Shown: positions 10,770 through 19,741 of the stretch, piece after piece
How positions within the stretch are numbered: position 1 is the stretch's first letter
Layout of the letters: each line of letters opens with the position of its first letter
Source of the DNA: Shinella fusca
GTDB taxonomy: Bacteria; Pseudomonadota; Alphaproteobacteria; Rhizobiales; Rhizobiaceae
DNA: 64,000 nucleotides
Reading direction: 5' to 3'
NCBI RefSeq assembly: GCF_014203155.1
Contig: NZ_JACHIK010000007.1
Span: 62,001-126,000 of the forward strand
Program-made: the position numbers and the translations under genes
The notes under the pieces: generated by a model
Seen by the model: the letters and a program-made list of their open reading frames with translations, nothing else
Database searches by the model: none
What the model was told of the DNA's origin: nothing

Positions 10770-11309
10770 ATGCGTAACCTCGTCGTGCGTCTCAGCCTCG
10801 TCGCCCTCGCGGGCATCCTCGTTTCCGTCGCGGGCATCGAATTCGCCCATGCCCAGGCGGCCAAGGGGCCGAGCGGCCTGCCGCTGCCCCGCTTCGTCAG
10901 CCTCAAGGCGAAAAGCGTCAACCTGCGCGTCGGCCCCAGCGTCGACTATGCGGTGGCCTGGCGCTATCTCAAATCCGGCGTCCCGGTGGAGATCGTCCAG
11001 GAATACGACAACTGGCGCCGCATCCGCGATGCGGACGGCACGGAGGGCTGGGTCAACCAGGCGCTGCTCTCCGGCGAGCGCACCGCCCTGACCGCGCCGT
11101 GGATGCGCGGCAAGGGCGAGGATATCTTCGTCAACATGCGCCGCGAGGCCTCCTCCAACAGCGCCGTCGTCGCCAGGCTCCAGCCGGGCGTCGTCGTCAA
11201 GGTCGGCGAATGCAACGGCGACTGGTGCCGCGCCGAGGTGGACGGCACGAGCGGATGGGTCGCGCAGGCCGAGATATGGGGCGCCTATCCGGGCGAAGCC
11301 TTCAAATAA
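10770..11309 (+). CDS. Secreted SH3-domain protein (two SH3b domains)
   Basis: A 179-aa exported protein. Residues 1-31 form a signal peptide ending in FAHAQAA. Two bacterial SH3 (SH3b) repeats follow: the first from KAKSVNLRVGPSVDY, the second from VNMRREASSNSAVVARL to TSGWVAQAEIWG. SH3b domains bind peptidoglycan or peptides in the envelope; no catalytic domain is attached. Its 3' end overlaps the end of the converging adenosine kinase gene by eight bases. Its role is unknown beyond envelope binding. Confidence 0.85.
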   Translation: MRNLVVRLSLVALAGILVSVAGIEFAHAQAAKGPSGLPLPRFVSLKAKSVNLRVGPSVDYAVAWRYLKSGVPVEIVQEYDNWRRIRDADGTEGWVNQALLSGERTALTAPWMRGKGEDIFVNMRREASSNSAVVARLQPGVVVKVGECNGDWCRAEVDGTSGWVAQAEIWGAYPGEAFK

Positions 11310-12294
11310 GGCCGACCTTGCGGGCCTCTTCCGCAAGCGACAGCAGCGGGCGGGGGCCGACCTGCTGGATGACGAGGCCGGCGGCAAGGCTGCCGAGCCG
11401 GCCGCAATCGGCAAGCGACCGACCGGCCGTATAGCCGTAGAGGAAGCCGGCGGCATAGAGGTCGCCCGCGCCCGTCGTGTCGACGACGCTCGGCACGCTG
11501 ATCGCGTCCACCTTCGTGCGCTCGCCCTTCGAGAGGATGACGGAGCCTTCCTCGCTCATCGTCACGGCGGCAAGCCGGCAGTCCTGCGAAATGCGCGCCA
11601 GCGCCTCTTCGAAATCGTCCGTCTCGTAGAGCGCCAGTGCCTCGGCCTTGTTGGCGAAGACGATATCGACCGTGCCCGAGCGCATGAGGTCGAGGAATTC
11701 GCCGCGGTAGCGGTGGACGCAGAAACTGTCGGAAAGCGTCATCGACATCTCGCGGCCATGGGCATGGGCGATGCGCGCGCATTCGCGGATCGCGTCCTTG
11801 GCGCGCGGCGGGTCCCACAGATACCCTTCGAAATAGGTGACCTTGGCCTCGGCGACGACCTTCTCTTCCACGTCCTCCGGGCCGAGCTCCACGCAGGCGC
11901 CGAGATAGGTGTTCATCGAGCGCTCGCCGTCCGGCGTCACGAAGATCATCGAGCGGGCGGTCGGCGGGGTGCCCGCGAGCGGCCTCGTCTCGAAATGGAC
12001 GCCCTGCGCGCGGATGTCGTGGATGAAGATGTCGCCGAGCTGGTCGCTCGCGACCTTGCCGAAATAGGCGGCCCTGCCGCCGAAGCTCGCAACGCCCGCG
12101 CCCGTATTGCCGGCGCTGCCGCCGGAGGCTTCGAGCGCCGGGCCCATGCGCGAATAGAGCAGTTCCGCCCGCTCCGCGTCGATGAGGTTCATCGCGCCCT
12201 TGATGATGCCGTTGTCCGCAATGAAGCTGTCGTCGCAGCGCGCGATGATGTCGACGATGGCGTTGCCGACCGTCAGCACGTCGAATGTCGTCAT
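11302..12294 (-). CDS. Adenosine kinase (PfkB family)
   Basis: Cytoplasmic ribokinase-family enzyme of 330 aa that phosphorylates adenosine (or a related nucleoside) with ATP. PfkB signature 1 is GGSAGNTGAGVASFGGRAAY and signature 2 is DTTGAGDLYAAGFLYG, with the catalytic Asp in the second. The N-terminus VLTVGNAIVDIIARCDD is typical of bacterial adenosine kinases. The start is ATG 12294. The 3' end overlaps the SH3 gene. Upstream lies a RIME-like repeat and then efp on the same strand. deoB, add and upp elsewhere in the window complete a nucleoside-salvage set. Confidence 0.9.
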   Translation of the reverse strand: MTTFDVLTVGNAIVDIIARCDDSFIADNGIIKGAMNLIDAERAELLYSRMGPALEASGGSAGNTGAGVASFGGRAAYFGKVASDQLGDIFIHDIRAQGVHFETRPLAGTPPTARSMIFVTPDGERSMNTYLGACVELGPEDVEEKVVAEAKVTYFEGYLWDPPRAKDAIRECARIAHAHGREMSMTLSDSFCVHRYRGEFLDLMRSGTVDIVFANKAEALALYETDDFEEALARISQDCRLAAVTMSEEGSVILSKGERTKVDAISVPSVVDTTGAGDLYAAGFLYGYTAGRSLADCGRLGSLAAGLVIQQVGPRPLLSLAEEARKVGLI

Positions 12295-12334
12295 GAGGGG
12301 GATTCCCTTCCTGGAAGGTGAGGAGACCGGGGCA

Positions 12335-12457
12335 GCCCCTCATCCCGCTGCCGCGACCTTCTCCCCGCAAGCGGGGAGAAGGGATTTGTGGACAACCTGT
12401 GCATCCTTTCCTTCACCCCGCTTGCGGGGAGAAGGTGCCGGCAGGCGGATGAGGGGC
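12335..12457. repeat. RIME-like palindromic intergenic element
   Basis: A 123-base element between efp and the adenosine kinase gene. The outer ends GCCCCTCATCC (12335-12345) and GGATGAGGGGC (12447-12457) are exact inverted copies. Inside are two hairpins, TTCTCCCCGC-AA-GCGGGGAGAA at 12359-12380 and CCCCGC-TT-GCGGGG near 12416-12429. This matches the layout of Rhizobium-specific intergenic mosaic elements. It has no coding capacity and would be co-transcribed downstream of efp. Confidence 0.8.
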
Positions 12458-12473
12458 CGCCTGAACCGCTTCG

Positions 12474-13043
12474 TCAGTCCTTGGCGCGTTCCACGTAGGA
12501 ACCGTCTTCCGTCGCGATGACGACGCGCGTGCCGGCCGTGATGTGCGGCGGCACCAGCGTGCGAACGCCGTTCGAGAGGATCGCCGGCTTGTAGGAGGAG
12601 GAGGCCGTCTGGCCCTTGACGACCGGCTCGGTCTCGACGATCTCGAGCGTGACGTGGCGCGGCAGGTCGATGGCGATGGCGATGCCCTCGTGCACCGAGA
12701 GCACCACGGTCATGCCTTCCTGGAGATAGACCTTCAGGTCGCCGATGTCCTCGGAGGACATGGTGAGCTGGTCGTAGGTCTCCGGGTTCATGAAGTGGTA
12801 GCCGTCGCCGTCTTCGTAAAGATAGTTGTGCTCGCGGTCTTCCACGAAGGCGCGCTCGACCTGCTCGGTCGTGCGGTAGCGCTCGGAGACCTTGGTGCCG
12901 TCGGAGATGCGGCGCATGTCGATCTGGGTGACCGGCGTGCCCTTGCCCGGATGGAAGTTCTGCGCCGTCAGCACGACATAGAGCTTGCCGTCGACGTCGA
13001 GCACATTGCCCTTGCGGACGGAAGAAGCGATGATCTTTACCAT
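12474..13043 (-). CDS. efp: Translation elongation factor P
   Basis: EF-P, 189 aa, rescues ribosomes stalled at polyproline stretches. It starts at ATG 13043 behind GGAAG, giving [16 protein letters not shown]. The modification loop reads FHPGKGTP with Lys34, the residue that EpmA/EpmB beta-lysylate in enterics. The two C-terminal OB-type domains end with YVERAKD. It is divergent from epmA and epmB, which encode its presumed modification enzymes, so substrate and modifiers share one intergenic region (13044-13203). Confidence 0.97.
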   Translation of the reverse strand: MVKIIASSVRKGNVLDVDGKLYVVLTAQNFHPGKGTPVTQIDMRRISDGTKVSERYRTTEQVERAFVEDREHNYLYEDGDGYHFMNPETYDQLTMSSEDIGDLKVYLQEGMTVVLSVHEGIAIAIDLPRHVTLEIVETEPVVKGQTASSSYKPAILSNGVRTLVPPHITAGTRVVIATEDGSYVERAKD

Positions 13044-13203
13044 AAGTCTTCCTTGTAACTGAATGGATCGCGTCGTAGAGGACCCTCGCAAGGCGTCTTC
13101 CCGAGCGCTGGAAAAAGCGTTTTCGGGGCCGCAACTATCCTATATTCCGGCAAAAGACCAGACTTACCGCCGGTAAGGCCGAAGAAACCGTCACGGAAAA
13201 GCC

Positions 13204-14259
13204 ATGAACCGCAAGCCCTCGCCCTGGTGGACGCCCGACGTCCATGCCGATCGCCGGCCGTTCCTGCTTGCAAGGAACCGCATCCAGGCGGCGCTCAGGG
13301 CATGGTTCGCCATGCGCGATTTCATCGAGGTCGATACGGCGACGCTCCAGGTCTCGCCCGGCAACGAGGCGCACCTGCACGCCTTCGAGACGGCCGCCAT
13401 CGGCCATGCCGGCACGAAGACGCCGCTCTATCTCCACACCTCGCCGGAATTCGCCTGCAAGAAGCTGCTGGCCGCAGGCGAAAAGCGCATCGCCTGCTTT
13501 GCCCATGTCTACCGCAACCGCGAGCGCGGGCCCCTGCACCATCCCGAGTTCACCATGCTGGAATGGTATCGCGCGGGCGAGGCCTATGACGTGCTGATGG
13601 AGGATTGCGCGCTGATCCTCGCGCTTGCCGCCGAGGTGGCGGGCGCCCCGATGCTCGTCTGGCGCGGCGCAACCTGCGATCCCGCGCTCCCGCCGGAGCG
13701 GCTGACGGTGGCCGAGGCCTTCCGTCGTCATGCCGGCATCGACCTCCTCTCGACGTTGGAGCCGGACGGCGCGACGGATCGCGGCCGCCTTGCCGCCGCC
13801 ATGCAGGCGGCGGGTCTTCGCGTTGCGGAAGACGATACCTGGGCCGACCTCTTCAGCCGCGTGCTGGTGGAGAAGGTGGAACCGGCGCTCGGCTTCGGCC
13901 GCGCCACCATCCTTTGCGAATATCCCGTGGCCGAGGCGGCGCTTGCCCGCCCCGCCGCGCACGACCGGCGCGTCGCCGAGCGTTTCGAGCTCTATGCCTG
14001 CGGCGTGGAACTGGCGAATGCCTTCGGCGAGCTGACGGACGCGGCCGAGCAGCGCCGCCGCTTCGAGCTGGAAATGGCGGAGAAGGCCCGCGTCTACGGC
14101 GAGACCTATCCGCTCGACGAGGATTTCCTCGCCGCCCTTGCCGCGATGCCGGAGGCGAGCGGCATCGCGCTCGGCTTCGACCGGCTCGTCATGCTGGCGA
14201 CCGGCGCCTCGCGCATCGACCAGGTGCTGTGGGCGCCCGTCGCGGAGACCGCGCCATGA
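13204..14259 (+). CDS. epmA: EF-P--lysine ligase EpmA (GenX/PoxA)
   Basis: Class II lysyl-tRNA-synthetase paralogue of 351 aa without an anticodon-binding domain. It attaches (R)-beta-lysine to EF-P Lys34 using ATP. Motif 2 is VYRNRERGPLHHPEFTMLEW and motif 3 is GIALGFDRLVMLATGASRID. The length fits EpmA (about 325-350), well short of LysS. The start is ATG 13204. Its stop overlaps the epmB start (ATGA). The neighbours efp and epmB support the assignment. Confidence 0.95.
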   Translation: MNRKPSPWWTPDVHADRRPFLLARNRIQAALRAWFAMRDFIEVDTATLQVSPGNEAHLHAFETAAIGHAGTKTPLYLHTSPEFACKKLLAAGEKRIACFAHVYRNRERGPLHHPEFTMLEWYRAGEAYDVLMEDCALILALAAEVAGAPMLVWRGATCDPALPPERLTVAEAFRRHAGIDLLSTLEPDGATDRGRLAAAMQAAGLRVAEDDTWADLFSRVLVEKVEPALGFGRATILCEYPVAEAALARPAAHDRRVAERFELYACGVELANAFGELTDAAEQRRRFELEMAEKARVYGETYPLDEDFLAALAAMPEASGIALGFDRLVMLATGASRIDQVLWAPVAETAP

Positions 14260-15317
14260 CCGCCGCGCGCAGCCTGACGACGATCGGCGAGCTCAGCGCC
14301 GCCGGCCTCGTTCCCGAGGAGAAGCAGGCCGGCATGGCCGCCGTCGCCGCGCGCTATGCCGTCGCCGTCACCCCCGCGCTCGTCTCGCTGATCGACGGCG
14401 GCGATCCGGAAGATCCCATCGCCCGCCAGTTCATCCCCGACGCGGCCGAGCTCACCACCCTGCCGGAGGAACGCGCCGATCCGATCGGTGACCTCGCGCA
14501 CAGTCCGGTCGAGGGCATCGTGCACCGCTATCCGGACCGGGTGCTCCTGAAGGCCGTGCATGTCTGCCCGGTCTATTGCCGCTTCTGCTTCCGCCGCGAG
14601 ATGGTCGGGCCGGAAGGGCTCGGCACGCTCTCGGCAAAGGCGCTCGATACGGCCATCGGCTATATCGCCGGGCGGCCGGAAATCTGGGAAGTGATCCTGA
14701 CAGGCGGCGATCCGCTCGTCCTTTCGCCGCGCCGCCTGCAGGCCATCATGGAGCGGCTGTCCGCCGTCCCGCATGTCAAGGTCGTGCGCTTCCACACCCG
14801 CGTGCCGGTGGTCGATCCCGCGCGCATCGACGCCGCGCTGGTCGAGGCCCTGAAGGCCTCCGGCAAGGCGACCTATCTGGCGCTCCATGCCAACCATCCG
14901 CGCGAATTCACCGCCGAGGCCCGCGCCGCCATCGCCCGCATCGTCGATGCCGGCATCGCGATGATCAGCCAGACGGTGCTGCTGAGGGGCGTCAACGACG
15001 ACGCGGCGGTGCTCGCCGATCTGATGCGGACCTTCGTCGAAAACCGGATAAAGCCCTATTACCTGCACCATCCGGACCTTGCGCCCGGCACCGCGCATTT
15101 CCGCCTCACGCTCGCTGAGGGCAGCGCGCTGGTCGAGAGCCTGCGCGGCCGTATCTCCGGCCTCTGCCAGCCGGCCTATATCCTCGACATTCCCGGCGGC
15201 CACGGCAAGGTGCGAGCGGATTCCATGGCCGTCGAGGAGGCCGACGACGGCTGCTTCCGCCTGCGCGATTTTCGCGGCATGACGCATGTCTATCCGCCGG
15301 AAGAGGGGGCGGTCTAG
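14256..15317 (+). CDS. epmB: EF-P beta-lysylation radical-SAM aminomutase EpmB (lysine 2,3-aminomutase-like)
   Basis: Radical-SAM, PLP-dependent enzyme of 353 aa that converts lysine to beta-lysine for EpmA. The iron-sulfur motif is CPVYCRFC with C104, C108 and C111. The flanking LKAVHVCPVYCRFCFRREMV and ILTGGDPL are characteristic of the KamA/EpmB family. The start at 14256 overlaps the epmA stop by four bases, so expression is coupled. No epmC hydroxylase is nearby. Confidence 0.93.
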   Translation: MTAARSLTTIGELSAAGLVPEEKQAGMAAVAARYAVAVTPALVSLIDGGDPEDPIARQFIPDAAELTTLPEERADPIGDLAHSPVEGIVHRYPDRVLLKAVHVCPVYCRFCFRREMVGPEGLGTLSAKALDTAIGYIAGRPEIWEVILTGGDPLVLSPRRLQAIMERLSAVPHVKVVRFHTRVPVVDPARIDAALVEALKASGKATYLALHANHPREFTAEARAAIARIVDAGIAMISQTVLLRGVNDDAAVLADLMRTFVENRIKPYYLHHPDLAPGTAHFRLTLAEGSALVESLRGRISGLCQPAYILDIPGGHGKVRADSMAVEEADDGCFRLRDFRGMTHVYPPEEGAV

Positions 15318-15343
15318 CGCCGGTTCCAGTCTCGCCCTCTGTC

Positions 15344-15420
15344 GTCATCCTCGGGCTTGACCCGAGGATCCAGCGCCGCGCCTGGAGCGTGGATGGTCGG
15401 GTCAGGCCCGACCATGACGA
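15344..15420. repeat. Composite palindromic repeat (two hairpins)
   Basis: Two short palindromes in the gap between epmB and the chemoreceptor gene. ATCCTCGGG-CTTGA-CCCGAGGAT is at 15348-15370 and ATGGTCGGG-TCAGG-CCCGACCAT at 15394-15416. The first core recurs at 51202-51231 (inverted) and 51311-51340. This is a dispersed rhizobial-type intergenic palindrome; its position between convergent genes would allow a termination role. Confidence 0.8.
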
Positions 15421-15477
15421 AAAGAAAGCGTGTGCCGGGAGAACCGGCGAGGCGTATGCCGGCTCTCTCCGCCAGCC

Positions 15478-17511
15478 TCAAAACTCTTCCCAGTTCCCTT
15501 CCGCACCCGTCTCCTGCCGCACGCCGAGCGCGCCGGCGAGCTTTTCGCTGAGGGCGAGGGCCGGGGAACCGACCGGGCGGGAGGTGTTCGAGGCGGGCTT
15601 GACGTTCCACTGGCCGGGGGACTTGCGGGCGACCTTCGGTTCGGGTGCGGCCATGGCAGGCGGCGTCGGGGCGGCGGGCACGACGTGGAGGTGCGGCGCA
15701 TGCATCGTGCGGCCGGCTGCCGCGCCGGCGCCGACATTGAAGCGGCCGATCAGCGCGTTCAGCGCCTGCACTTCCGAGGCGAGGCCGTGGCTTGCCGCCG
15801 TCGTCTCCTCGACCATGGCGGCGTTCTTCTGCGTGCCCTGGTCCATGGTGTTGACGGCGGTGTTGATCTCCTGAAGGCCGGTCGACTGCTCGCGGGCGGC
15901 CTCGACGATGGCCTGGACGTGGCCGTTGATCTCCTGCACCTCGGTCACGATGGTCTGGAGCGCGCGGCCCGTGTCGCCGACGAGCGAGACGCCGCTCTTG
16001 ACCTGTTCGCCCGAGGTGGTGATCAGCGCCTTGATCTCCTTTGCCGCCTGCGCCGAGCGCTGGGCGAGTTCGCGCACTTCCTGCGCGACGACCGCAAAGC
16101 CCTTGCCGGCTTCGCCTGCACGGGCAGCCTCGACGCCGGCGTTGAGGGCCAGCAGGTTCGTCTGGAAGGCGATCTCGTCGATCACGCCGATGATGTTGGT
16201 GATCTCGCTGGAGGACTTCTCGATCTCCTGCATGGCCGCGACGGCGCGGCGCACGATCTCGCCGGATTTTTCCGCGCCCGAACGGGTGCGGGCGACGAGG
16301 GCACCCGCCTCTTCCGCCCGCTTGGTGGAATCCTTGACGGTCGTGGTGATCTCCTCGAGCGCGGCGGCGGTCTCCTCGACGGAGGCGGCCTGCTGCTCGG
16401 TGCGGCGCGACAGGTCGTCGGCGGCGGCGCGGATCTGGCTGGCGCCGGCATCGATCGCCCGTGCGTTCTCGCCGACCTCGCGCAGCGCGTCGCTGAGGCG
16501 CGAGACGGAGGCGTTGAAGTCTTCGCGCAGGCGGTCGAGATCGCCGTCGAACGGCTTTTCGATGCGGCAGGTCATGTCGCCCGAGGCGAGCTTGCCGAGC
16601 GCCTCGGCAAGGCTTGCGACGGCCTCCTGCACGCGGCCGCTGTCGCGCGTGCGCTCGGCCTCGCGGGCCTGGCGCTCGCCGTCGGCGCGGCGCCGGTCGT
16701 CCTCGCCCTGGCGCTCGAGGCGCTGGCGTTCGGCGGCATTGTCCCGGAAGACGGCGACGGTGCCGGCCATGTCGCCGATCTCGTCCGTGCGGTCGGCATG
16801 GGGAATGGCGGCGGCGGTGTCGCCCCCGGCAAGGCGCTTCATGGCGCCGGCAAGGCCGTTGAGCGGCTTCACGACGCGGCGGTTGACGAGGAAGATCGCG
16901 GCGATGGCAATGCCCATGGCGGCGGCGAGCGAAGCCCAGGTGAGCAGGAAGGCGGAGCCCTCCTCGGCGCGGGCGTCGAGGATCGTTTCCTCCGTCACCT
17001 TCTGCGTGCGGGCGACGAGGTCGTTGAGCGAGGCGGTGATCGCGTCGGCGCTCGCCTGCATCGGGCCCTTGTAGACCTCAAGAGCCGGCCCCTTGGCGGC
17101 GATGGCGGAGAACTGGATCAGCTTTGCGGATTCGTCGAGATAGGTCTTCAGCGCCGCCTTGATGCCGTCGATCTCGGCGGCCGCGTCCGCATCGCCGGCA
17201 TTGGCCGCGGCGTAGGAATCGACCATGCCGGCAAAGGCGTCCGCCCGTTCCTTGATGCGCGCCTCGATGCGGCCGATCTCGTCGGGATCCATCGACAAGA
17301 GGTGCTCGGAATAGGTGGCGTTGAGATCGGAGAAGGCGTGGCTGAGCTGCAGAATGCCGCTTAGCTGCGGCATGCGTTCGCTGCCGATCCGCTCGATCGA
17401 GCCGGTCATCGCCGAGAGCGAGCGGAAGGCGACGACGCCCTGAAGGCCCCCGAGGACCACCATCAGAAGGAAGAGCGCGGGCAGGAGCCTGCTGATCCGG
17501 ACATTGCGCAT
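15478..17511 (-). CDS. Methyl-accepting chemotaxis protein with CheR tether
   Basis: Transmembrane chemoreceptor of 677 aa. The first membrane segment is at about residues 7-30. A periplasmic helical (4HB-like) ligand domain follows, then a second membrane segment ([20 protein letters not shown]) and HAMP-type segments. The C-terminal signalling domain holds the conserved hairpin [20 protein letters not shown] and flanking methylation helices. The last five residues are NWEEF, the pentapeptide that tethers CheR/CheB in major receptors. ATG 17511 is chosen (CAGGGAAC upstream) over an in-frame start at 17550. No other chemotaxis gene is near, so it is an orphan receptor. Confidence 0.94.
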   Translation of the reverse strand: MRNVRISRLLPALFLLMVVLGGLQGVVAFRSLSAMTGSIERIGSERMPQLSGILQLSHAFSDLNATYSEHLLSMDPDEIGRIEARIKERADAFAGMVDSYAAANAGDADAAAEIDGIKAALKTYLDESAKLIQFSAIAAKGPALEVYKGPMQASADAITASLNDLVARTQKVTEETILDARAEEGSAFLLTWASLAAAMGIAIAAIFLVNRRVVKPLNGLAGAMKRLAGGDTAAAIPHADRTDEIGDMAGTVAVFRDNAAERQRLERQGEDDRRRADGERQAREAERTRDSGRVQEAVASLAEALGKLASGDMTCRIEKPFDGDLDRLREDFNASVSRLSDALREVGENARAIDAGASQIRAAADDLSRRTEQQAASVEETAAALEEITTTVKDSTKRAEEAGALVARTRSGAEKSGEIVRRAVAAMQEIEKSSSEITNIIGVIDEIAFQTNLLALNAGVEAARAGEAGKGFAVVAQEVRELAQRSAQAAKEIKALITTSGEQVKSGVSLVGDTGRALQTIVTEVQEINGHVQAIVEAAREQSTGLQEINTAVNTMDQGTQKNAAMVEETTAASHGLASEVQALNALIGRFNVGAGAAAGRTMHAPHLHVVPAAPTPPAMAAPEPKVARKSPGQWNVKPASNTSRPVGSPALALSEKLAGALGVRQETGAEGNWEEF

Positions 17512-17664
17512 GACAGTTCCCTGATTTTTGGCCCGCGCGGTTGCGGGCATGTGTGCGCGGGAGTCTAGAAGCGGCGGTTTAACACGCGCTTAATGGAGAC
17601 TGCCGCTGCCTGCCTTGCCGGCCGCTTTTCCGCATCCCATATGCTGGTCGAACAGGAGTTTTCG

Positions 17665-18396
17665 ATGATCCTCGATGCCGCGCGGCTTTCGCTCGCCAAT
17701 CTCTTCGCTCCCGAGACGCGGCGCGTCTTCTGGAAGGTGCTCGGGCTCACCGTGCTTGCCCTCGTCATTGTCTGGTTCGCGCTGCGGGAAAGCTTCATCG
17801 CCTTCGCCTGGCCGTGGCTCCAGGGCGTGCTCGTGCCGGACCTGCCGCAATGGGCCGGCTGGCTCACCTTAATTTTCGGCATCCTCGCCAGCATCGGGCT
17901 GGCGCTCGGCCTTGCGCTGCTGCTTGCGCCGGTGACGGCGATCATCGCCGGCTTCTTCCTCGACGACGTTGCCGAGGTCATCGAGAAGCGCGATTATCCG
18001 GCCGACGAGCCCGGCACGGCGCTGCCGCTCGGCCCGGCGATCCTCGGCTCGGTGAAGTTCCTCGGCATCGTCATCGCCGGCAACCTTCTTGCGCTTTTCC
18101 TGCTGTTCGTGCCGGGCGTGAACCTCGTCGCCTTCTTCGTCGTCAACGGCTACCTGCTCGGCCGGGAATTCTTCGAATTCGCGGCGATGCGCCACCGCCC
18201 GCCGGAAGAAGCGCGCCTCTTCCGCGCCAAGCATGCCGCAACGGTCCTTCTTGCCGGCCTCATGATTGCGGCCTTCCTCGCGATCCCCGTCGTCAACCTC
18301 CTGACGCCGCTCTTCGCCGCCGGCCTGATGGTGCATCTCCACAAGGCGCTTTCCCGCAAGGATCCGGGTTTTACGGCCTCCTCCGTCAGTCCGTAG
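17665..18396 (+). CDS. EI24/CysZ-like membrane protein
   Basis: A 243-aa inner-membrane protein with several hydrophobic helices: at about 25-42 (VLGLTVLALVIVWFAL), 65-95, 125-165 (two segments around FLLFVPGVNLVAFFVVNGYL) and 205-230. The motif VNLVAFFVVNGYLLGREFFE with GREFFE matches the EI24/CysZ (sulfate permease-related) family. Proposed role: small-solute or sulfate uptake, inferred from family only. ATG 17665 is preceded by AGGAG. Its 3' end overlaps the converging nth gene by 11 bases. Confidence 0.82.
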   Translation: MILDAARLSLANLFAPETRRVFWKVLGLTVLALVIVWFALRESFIAFAWPWLQGVLVPDLPQWAGWLTLIFGILASIGLALGLALLLAPVTAIIAGFFLDDVAEVIEKRDYPADEPGTALPLGPAILGSVKFLGIVIAGNLLALFLLFVPGVNLVAFFVVNGYLLGREFFEFAAMRHRPPEEARLFRAKHAATVLLAGLMIAAFLAIPVVNLLTPLFAAGLMVHLHKALSRKDPGFTASSVSP

Positions 18397-19150
18397 CCCC
18401 GACGGCCTGCGGCGGCAGCTCGACGAGCGGTGCGGGCACGTCTGAGGTCTTCTCCGGCGACTTGCAGAGGTCGGCGATGACACAGTGCTCGCACTCCGGC
18501 CGGCGTGCCTTGCAACAGTAGCGCCCGTGCAGGATCAGCCAGTGGTGGGCGTGGTAGAGATATTCGTCCGGGATGATGCGGATCAGCTTTTCCTCCACCT
18601 CGTCCGGCGTCTTGCCGGGGGCAAGGCGCAGCCGGTTGGCGATGCGGAAGATGTGGGTGTCGACGGCAAGCGTCGCCTGGCCGAAGGCCATGGAAAGCAC
18701 CACGTTCGCCGTCTTGCGGCCGACGCCCGGCAGCATCACCAGCTCCTCGCGGGTGCGCGGCACCTCGCCGCCGAACTTCTCCACGAGCATCCGGCTGAGC
18801 GCGATGACGTTCCTGGCCTTGTTGCGGTAGAGGCCGATCGTCTTGATGTAGTCGCGCACCTTCTCCTCGCCGAGCGCCAGCATCTTCTCCGGCGTGTCGG
18901 CGACCTTGAAGAGAGCACGCGTCGCCTTGTTGACGCCGGCATCGGTCGCCTGGGCGGAGAGCGCCACGGCGACGACCAGCGTGAACGGATTGACATGTTC
19001 CAGCTCGCCCTTCGGCTCCGGCCGCTGGATGGAGAAGCGACGGAAGATCTCCTTGAGCTCATCCTGTGAATAGAGGCTCTTCGGCCGCGCCGGCGCCTTT
19101 CGGGGCCTTGCGGCGGCAGGCGTTTTCTTTTTGGTCTTTCCGTTTTCCAT
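18386..19150 (-). CDS. nth: Endonuclease III
   Basis: Base-excision-repair glycosylase/AP lyase of 254 aa. The helix-hairpin-helix is LPGVGRKTANVVLSMAFG with the catalytic Lys in GRKTANV. The catalytic Asp is in AVDTHIFRIANRL. The [4Fe-4S] cluster ligands follow the C-x6-C-x2-C-x5-C spacing in CKARRPECEHCVIADLC near the C-terminus. A basic Lys/Pro/Ala-rich N-terminal extension (about 30 residues) precedes the core. ATG 19150 is chosen; an in-frame ATG at 19174 would overlap the divergent gene's start. Confidence 0.95.
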   Translation of the reverse strand: MENGKTKKKTPAAARPRKAPARPKSLYSQDELKEIFRRFSIQRPEPKGELEHVNPFTLVVAVALSAQATDAGVNKATRALFKVADTPEKMLALGEEKVRDYIKTIGLYRNKARNVIALSRMLVEKFGGEVPRTREELVMLPGVGRKTANVVLSMAFGQATLAVDTHIFRIANRLRLAPGKTPDEVEEKLIRIIPDEYLYHAHHWLILHGRYCCKARRPECEHCVIADLCKSPEKTSDVPAPLVELPPQAVGATD

Positions 19151-19172
19151 GATGCTTCTATAGTCATTGGTC

Positions 19173-19673
19173 ATGACGCAAGGCAACGCCGACTTCTCGA
19201 TGAACGACCGTCCGGTCTTCTCCGCCGAGCTGCATCCCTACCGCTCGCTCGGGCGCAACGGGCACCGTGTGTTCTTCCTTATCGCCGGTGCGCTCAGCGT
19301 CGCGCACATGGCCGTCTTCCTGCTGTCCGGCGCCTGGCCGATCGTCCTGTTCTTCGGCGCGGATTTCCTCATCCTCTTCGGCGCCTTCTGGCTGAACAAC
19401 CGGGCGGCGAAGGCCCGCGAGATCGTCTCGCTCTCGCGCACCAACATCTCGATCCGCAAGATCAGCCCGTCCGGCCGGGAGACGGAGCACGTCTTCAACC
19501 CGTTCTGGGCGCGCTTCCTCGTCTCGCGCAAGCCGAAGATCGGCATCACCGCCATGCATGTGCGCGGCAGCGGGCATGAGACCGATGTCGGCACTTTCCT
19601 GCCGCTCGACGACCGCGAGCGCTTCGCTTCCGCCTTTTCAGGCGCACTCGCGCGGGTAAAACGCGGCTACTAG
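19173..19673 (+). CDS. DUF2244 family membrane protein
   Basis: A 166-aa protein with the family-typical N-terminal phrase PVFSAELHPYRSLGRNGHRV. Two membrane segments follow at about residues 32-75 (FFLIAGALSVAHMAVFLLSG and IVLFFGADFLILFGAFWL). The soluble C-terminal half ends FASAFSGALARVKRGY. The function of DUF2244 is unknown; it is widespread in Alphaproteobacteria and often lies beside nth or an Ada-like gene, as here. The start at 19173 is not certain; ATG 19200 is an alternative. Confidence 0.8.
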   Translation: MTQGNADFSMNDRPVFSAELHPYRSLGRNGHRVFFLIAGALSVAHMAVFLLSGAWPIVLFFGADFLILFGAFWLNNRAAKAREIVSLSRTNISIRKISPSGRETEHVFNPFWARFLVSRKPKIGITAMHVRGSGHETDVGTFLPLDDRERFASAFSGALARVKRGY

Positions 19674-19741
19674 CAGGCGTGCAGGAAACGGGTGGCGGGC
19701 GCGTTGGCGGCGTGCTTTTCTGGCGGCACAGGAGAAAACCG

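Noticed and set aside
12335-12457. Possible CRISPR or small RNA
   Set aside because: There are only two unequal hairpins with inverted outer ends and no regular spacers, which fits a RIME-like element better.
15430-17364. A 644-codon plus-strand frame opposite the chemoreceptor
   Set aside because: Composition is the complement of the receptor's codons; no motif is seen.
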